A stretch of DNA of 64,000 nt from Phoebastria nigripes (Eukaryota > Chordata > Aves > Procellariiformes > Diomedeidae), in assembly GCA_035582835.1 (NCBI GenBank), contig JAYKAV010002419.1, positions 192,323 through 256,322 of the forward strand, read 5' to 3'. A program made the position numbers and the translations under genes. Of the stretch, positions 58,738 through 64,000 are shown piece after piece. The stretch's first letter is position 1. Each line of letters opens with the position of its first letter. The notes under the pieces were generated by a model. The model saw only the letters and a program-made list of their open reading frames with translations, had not been told where the DNA came from and did not search any database.

Positions 58738-59852
58738 TACTGAAGCAACTGGTTCAGATTAATCTTAATGGTTATAAACATACTGTAGGTGATGTTATGG
58801 TGCAAGGATGCAAACAAGGTTCCTTTCCCCACGGTCCGCCCCCGCGAGGTGCTGAGCACCTCTCGCCCTCCTTCTGTTGTTGCGATGGCTCCTATGCCGC
58901 TTCTCCCCTCCCACCGAGCTTTGCTTTCCCGTATCGTGGTCCGTGAATTTGTCGAGCGTTGTACTTAAGCTTACCTAGGCTGTGAAACCCTCCTGCCTAC
59001 CAGAGAAACGGTCTAGAAAACAAAACCTCCCTGGCAGAAGCTGCTGGATGACAAAGGAGTCCAGAAAACGCATTTGTGGTTTGTGAGAATGTCGAGAATT
59101 GCAGAAATTGGGACAGGCGCCAATGGTGATTTGGATCAGAGGCTTACGGGGCCTGTGCCGCACGAGCGGCNGGGCTCGGTAGGATGGGTAGGGGGCTGTG
59201 TGCAGTGTCAGGACGGTCCTTCCACACCCCTGCGGGGATCTCAGCCTCTCCCTGGGCATCCTTTCGCAGGGGGAAGGCCCGGGTGTGGAGGGGCTGGGTT
59301 TACCTGACGGAAGAGCTTCCCTGTGGATGTATATTCACTTTGAAGGACATCACCACCATGCAGCTGAGCATAGACATCGATAAAAAGCGAAGTGTGACTT
59401 GGAGGCTTTTTACAATGTGAAAATTGGTTGTGATTCGAACCATCTCAGTTACTGTTCAAAGACAGCGTAATCGATATGAAAAGAAAAATGGAAACTACTA
59501 AGAAACACTTTGCATGCTAGGCATGTCATTAAATCTTCCCGTGATATGAAGCCAAATACAATATATGATGTATCATACTTAATATCCAAAGGTGGAAACC
59601 AGAATAATATACTCGTCTACTGTTAAAGATCCAGCTTCTTCAATTAAATACTTTATATTCCTGTGGTAAAACTATATTTAATTGATCGATAAACAGACTA
59701 GTAGAACTTAGAACATGGATGTGCCAGTGCAGAGCATCCTGCTGCTCCACAAATCATACAGGAAACAGAACCGCAGGCTCAGCCGGGCAGAGGCCACAGT
59801 GTGGAGGACATCTCTAGTAAAGTTGCACTAGATCTGAATCACGTGAGAATCA

Positions 59853-59893
59853 GGGGTTTGGGCATGGGGGGGGAAGAGGGCGGGGGGAAGGGG
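59853..59893 (+). other. ARID5B: G-quadruplex-capable cluster in the 3' UTR
   Basis: Six G runs in 41 bases on the transcript strand: 59853-59856, 59860-59862, 59866-59873, 59878-59880, 59882-59887 and 59890-59893. All gaps are 1-4 bases. It meets the standard four-run, short-loop pattern several times over. RNA folding is inference. Confidence 0.6.
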
Positions 59894-61232
59894 AGAGAAT
59901 ATAAAAATCTACAGCAAACGCAAACAGAAGCTTGTCGTGTGTGTGGCGAAGCAAACGCTTCTCTCTCTTGTTTCAGTTAAGTTGTGTGTCCTGGAGTCGT
60001 GCATTTGTTTACGCNAAGTGTCCGATTTCCCTTTTGGTTAGGTCCCATCGGAGTTTGATGGTAGCCTTTTTGGAGCCGTGCTGGGGCAGCGCGGGGCTGG
60101 GGGACGGGGAGAGGGGAGGAAGGCTCCTTGCTTGCCCTGCGAGGAGACTGGCCGCTGCTGGCTGGGGAGGCTTATAATATACTGGGCAAAACATCAGGGT
60201 GAAGGAAGAGAAATGGTAGCATAAACCCCCAACAGAAGCGGTGCATTATTTGTTTAAAAACTCTTAACAGAAATCTTGGAAATCTTTCAAAAGACTATTG
60301 AATTCTCCATTGGCTGAAAAGTCTTTTTTTTTTTTTCTTAATGTCTTAAATGGGGCTTTGTTTGCATTGTTTGAGTTCAAGGGGCCTTATTATTGAATGA
60401 AATTGCACAAGCCTTTCTTTGTGCAATCAAACCATTGTTATTGGTAGGTTTGTAAAGGAAACTGTGGAATCTAATTGGCAATAGAGTCATAAATCTATTT
60501 ACCAGGAGCCAGTTCCAAGAAATGTTGCAATTCAAACGCACTATGTCCAGGATTCATTAGGGTTGTGAGATTCAAAGGAAGAGGCCTGGCAGCAAACAGC
60601 TCGCGTGTAGCTTCTGGCTGCACGCTGAACCGGCCTTCGCGAAATGCGTGGGAAGTAGGGTCTGACTCCCAGTAAAATCCGTACCCCTAGCAAGGCTGGA
60701 CAGGAGCAAGCCGGCGTTGCGCAGCAGGTCGGTCTTGGCTGCGTGCTGGCCTGACACGAGAAGTTTGCCCGGTGTGTCGGTGCCTAGGAAGTGGTTTGTC
60801 CCAGCTGCAGAGAAGTTGGCTTGGCAGCCCCCGGAGCTGGTGCAGGAGGCGAGTGCTGTGCCTGCCTCCACCGGCACCTCTGCCCCGTTTGGGGGGCGTG
60901 GGGCTGCGGCCTCCAGAGACCACCGCCGGGGTGCCCTCGCCGCTCCCCTGCCTGGTCCCCTCCTTTGCGGTGGTCAGCGAGGTCGCATCTGGTCCGGTTT
61001 TGCAATTGTCGTGATTTTAATGAGCAGTGGGACTTCTTGCGCTGGTGCGAGGCGGGCGGCATCGGCAGGGCTGCCGTGAGCGCTTCCTGCGGTGTTTGCT
61101 GTACGCGTGCTTGATGTCTCACTCGTTCTCTTCCTCCTCCTCCCCTCTCCCCCCAGCCCCGCAGTTTTAAATATGTTCTAATAATGGCAGCATAATCTAC
61201 TAGCTGTTTATACTTTTTTAACTTTCTTTTGT

Positions 61233-61240
61233 TGTAAATA
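61233..61240 (+). promoter_or_regulatory. ARID5B: Pumilio recognition element TGTAAATA
   Basis: Exact 8-base PUM motif in the AT-rich distal 3' UTR, followed at once by TTGTATAC. Pumilio proteins usually repress or destabilise mRNAs with such sites; occupancy is inference. Confidence 0.5.
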
Positions 61241-61387
61241 TTGTATACTTTTTGTGATTCAAGTTATGTAGCCTATATGCTCTGTAAGGTGATGATTTGT
61301 ATATATAAAAATGGCCCAGTAATATTATATAGTTTCCCATTTAAAAGGTTATTGAGTAACCTTTGCGTTAGTTTAAACACTACCAGA

Positions 61388-61393
61388 AATAAA
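61388..61393 (+). terminator. ARID5B: Possible secondary distal poly(A) signal AATAAA
   Basis: Canonical hexamer about 150 bases before the final one, in AT-rich sequence. The downstream sequence is less GU-rich than at 61539, so it is the weaker candidate. Confidence 0.35.
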
Positions 61394-61538
61394 GCTGAGC
61401 CAACTATAAACACTCAATTTTTGTATGTTTTCCAAATTGTACTTATTAATGCTTTTGATACTGTATTATGTGCCAATAGTTTCCCAATCACATAGCAGGC
61501 AAAAGATATTTTGTACTTTTTGATCCACTGTAATATTT

Positions 61539-61544
61539 AATAAA
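61539..61544 (+). terminator. ARID5B: Main ARID5B poly(A) signal AATAAA
   Basis: Canonical AATAAA followed, at the right distance, by a GU-rich element (CCCTTTTGTGTTTG at 61562-61575). Cleavage would fall about 61555-61570. Sequence character changes afterwards. Confidence 0.75.
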
Positions 61545-61565
61545 AAATGTTACTATCTGTTCCCT

Positions 61566-64000
61566 TTTGTGTTTGATTAATAATTCTGTAAACAGCCCTT
61601 ATCGCAATGGATTACATATTATCCCATCCGACCTTTCAGCCCTCTTATATTGGCTTTTCTAGAGAAAATATCTCCTCCTGCAAATGATTAGATTAAAGAA
61701 ATGGAAGTTTGCAATTTCCTAAAGGAGGAAGAGACAAGATCTTCAGTCAGTGCCCCTCTGTTTTTGCAGTGTGCTCGCATTAAAGCATGGCTGTGGCCAG
61801 GCTGACTGTAGGAATAGCTTTTGAAGGGGGTAACATCCATGCATAGCCAGTGGCTCCAGTAGCAAATTTGCTTCATTTGCATCTCAGAATAGGATTTTTT
61901 TTCCACCAGTACTGCAGGCTCCAGCTGGGATCTGAAAATCGCCCCCTGTTCTTCCCAGCGCAACCATGAGTAAGATTTTGGAGTCGGATGCTAAAACTAG
62001 TAATTTTGCTGATGACAGTAAACAACCACCAAGTAAAATTAATTTGTACTCTGTTCCTTCACGGGTCCAAAAAGCCCCCCTAAACTTGGTGGCCCTTTGA
62101 GAAGCTGTTATCACAGGGAGCGCTGTCGGAGCGCTGTTACGCTCCTGGGCTCCATAGCTGAGAAAATCATTTACTTGCTGTAGGTCAGGACTGGGTACCG
62201 CCCTCGCCCGGCACATCTCGGCAGTGGGGCAGGCGTGCCCCAGTGGCTAGGGCCACCCTGTATCGCGGCTCGTGGCTTAACAATGTGGTCCTGGGGTGTG
62301 TGTGGAGGGGGGGGCCTTCCCCATCCGTGGGAGTCCCAGGAGCTGAAGCCGTGAGCCCGTGGTGGTCCGAGGCTGCTGCTGCTGCTTCATGTATCTGCCC
62401 TGCACCACGTGTGGCTGAGGCCATTTGCGGCGCTAGNGTTCGCCGGCGCCCAAGGAGCTCTTTCCCGCTCGGCATCTCCGAAGGCAGCGCAAGCCACAGG
62501 CCGAGGCTGGGCTGCGGTTACGGTACGTGCTGCTGTCGGCGACGTAACCCCCAGCCTGCGGGGAAGTACGGGAGCACGGCATGCAGCAGGGAAGCTGCTC
62601 CCCTAACCGTGCTGCAGCCGGGCGAGCACAGGCCAGGTTGACGTCACCGTTAGATGAGGCTTCCAGATACGCGCTGCGGTTGAGGGAAAGTCTCAAAAAA
62701 AAAAGGCATTTCTTGTGTGTGCTGGGAAATGAGGGGAAATACCAGCTCGGGGGAAGCGGCGGCCGTTGGGCACACGTGAAGCAGCGCAGTGCCGTTGAGC
62801 GCCGTGGGGCTGTGTTGAAGCACAGGCTGGGTGTGCTCGGGGGAAGCCGGGGTGACGCCTGCCCCGTCCCCGCACGCAGCTGGGCAGAGCAGCTCCGTGC
62901 AGCCCTGCGCTGCCTCTCCAGTGGGGANGGTCCGGGAGCGGGCGTGAGGGCAGGACGGGCACCCGTGGTGTGGCCCACCGGCACGGCTCCCGGCGAGGCG
63001 CTTCCTGAGCCAGCGAGAGGGTCACCGCTGCACTTAATTGCCCTCGACAAGCTCTCTTCTCTTTTGATGTCTGAATCCTCGCTCAATCATTTGCTCTTCA
63101 GAGCAGGCTGTGCAAGGACTTCCATGGTTTTGATATGCACTGTGTATGAGCAGACAGAATAAACCTTCCTCTGGTTTAACCTGCTGCCTGATACTTTCCT
63201 TTGGTGCTTGTTTATTCTTGTATTGTGAGAAACAGTAAATAATCACACCATATGTGCCATCCCCACATCAGCTGTGAAGCTATGGGAGAAGATGGTACCC
63301 GCTAGCAAACCTCTTCCCCCATCCACTTCTGTCTTTGCCAGGCTGAGGCATTTTACTCTTCTCGTATTGAAAATATTGCCTACCGGTGAACATGTGAAGG
63401 AGGTGGGGGGAAATGCGGACACATATGGATGCTGGCCTTTGCAGTAGCTGCAGAGGTGGCCAACGCAACTTGGTTTCCAGCACCATGCTTGCTTCCTTGC
63501 TTTTTTTTTTTAGCCCTTCCTAGTCTGTGGATTAACATAAGCCAACGCTGCGTGTTCCTGCTGTGCTGGNGTGTGTGTCGGGCTGCCCTACCCACGTTGC
63601 AGAGCACGGCCAGGAGGAAGACCCCCGGGAGCAGCACACTGGAGCTTTTCGCACCCAGATGAGCCTGGCCTGTGTGGCACTGAGGGGTCGCAGCATCCTC
63701 CCTCAGCTGGGCTGGGCACATCCCAGTGGGTTTGTTGGGGTCACTTGGGTGTCAGTGCATCCCCACGCACGTACAAGCGATGGAGCGGAGGAGTCTGTGC
63801 TAACATCACCCAAAGGGCTTGCAGAGGAACTCGGGCACCTCCTCAGGGCTCAGCGGGCCCCACCATGGGCTGGTGAGGTCTGCAGGAGGTCAGAGCTACA
63901 CCTGGGAAAAGTTTGTTCCCGAATTAGCNACTTGCAACCGCTTCTGGTTTTGAAAGCGAAATGTCCTGTGGTCTGAGCGAGGACGAGGGATGCTGTGCCG
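61566..64000. other. 3' flanking DNA, no gene recognised
   Basis: After the poly(A) site come about 600 bases of ordinary sequence, then GC- and CpG-rich sequence at 62190-63010 with a (GCT)4 run near 62370. A few single N calls are present (near 62437, 62928, 63570 and 63929). Overlapping open frames of 100-217 codons here follow GC content, pass through N calls and resemble nothing known. In mammals RTKN2 lies downstream on the other strand, but no RTKN2-like exon was seen. Confidence 0.6.

Larger units (their letters stand above)
57836..61562 (+). other. ARID5B: ARID5B 3' untranslated region
   Basis: About 3.7 kb from the TAA to just past the last AATAAA, similar to what I recall for the human gene. 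It includes an A-rich stretch at 58052, an ATTAAA at 58592, a miR-30-type site at 58730, a G-run cluster at 59853, a GC-rich part at 60590-61100 and a very AT-rich end from 61180. The terminal ~350 bases look like the strongly conserved end of vertebrate ARID5B mRNA (recalled). Open frames within it are chance. Confidence 0.85.
1..61565 (+). other. ARID5B: ARID5B gene, 3' part of the transcription unit (5' exons outside the window)
   Basis: Six consecutive coding exons on the + strand splice with matching phases into one protein that I recognise as ARID5B (MRF2). Established knowledge of the family: it is a nuclear AT-rich-DNA binding protein that works with the histone demethylase PHF2 in adipocyte, liver and cartilage gene control. 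Introns inside the window are about 6.3, 2.4, 7.6, 12.5 and 3.9 kb. The long isoform has a further ~244 N-terminal residues (BAH-like region); no exon for them was found, so the window starts inside the intron before the first common exon. The unit ends at the poly(A) signal at 61539. Gene identity is very secure; the 5' boundary is not in view. Confidence 0.95.

Noticed and set aside
62185..63162. Overlapping GC-rich open frames downstream of ARID5B, considered as a neighbouring gene or CpG-island promoter gene
   Set aside because: Frames pass through N calls, exist on both strands and resemble nothing known. CpG richness may still mark a regulatory element, but coding is not supported.

Overview
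The window is vertebrate nuclear DNA, most likely from a bird or another sauropsid. It holds the 3' two thirds of one gene on the + strand, ARID5B (AT-rich interaction domain 5B, also MRF2), followed by about 2.4 kb of flanking DNA. The gene was recognised from its spliced protein: a basic GRPRKKK linker, a complete ARID DNA-binding domain split over four exons, and a single 2.15-kb terminal coding exon ending in the characteristic ARID5B tail (…SSVHPSTKL). The sauropsid call rests on compact introns, no visible mammalian SINE/LINE families, a degraded CR1-like LINE fragment, and several eroded short palindromic (MITE-like) repeats. Isolated single N calls mark it as a draft assembly.

Layout. 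1-20.4 kb is intron. The exons for the first ~244 residues of the long isoform (BAH-like N-terminus) were not found and probably lie upstream of the window. 20.4-20.7 kb holds a candidate internal promoter (TATAAATA plus a GC-rich stretch) and an alternative first exon; its ATGG|GT end would splice in frame to the first common exon. Six coding exons then follow at 22185-22297, 28635-28839, 31232-31284, 38932-39029, 51545-51743 and 55685-57835. All have AG acceptors and GT donors and their phases fit exactly. The 3' UTR runs from 57836 to about 61.56 kb, with a final AATAAA at 61539. No exon of another gene was recognised in 61.6-64 kb.

Spliced from the internal start, the protein would be 940 residues, close to the ~945 residues I recall for the human short isoform. 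The linker and ARID are encoded by the first five common exons. The last exon carries the long, largely disordered regulatory region, which includes a PTDLS motif (PxDLS-type, CtBP-binding-like). The introns contain possible regulatory blocks: AT-rich homeodomain-type stretches, a CpG-rich patch at 49-49.65 kb, an everted nuclear-receptor-type repeat at 54.92 kb, and a perfect palindrome at 30.65 kb. I found no sign of a wholly new biological system. The most useful leads are the internal promoter with two possible in-frame start exons, the weak donor that could give a truncated ARID-only product, and the dispersed ancient MITE-like repeats.
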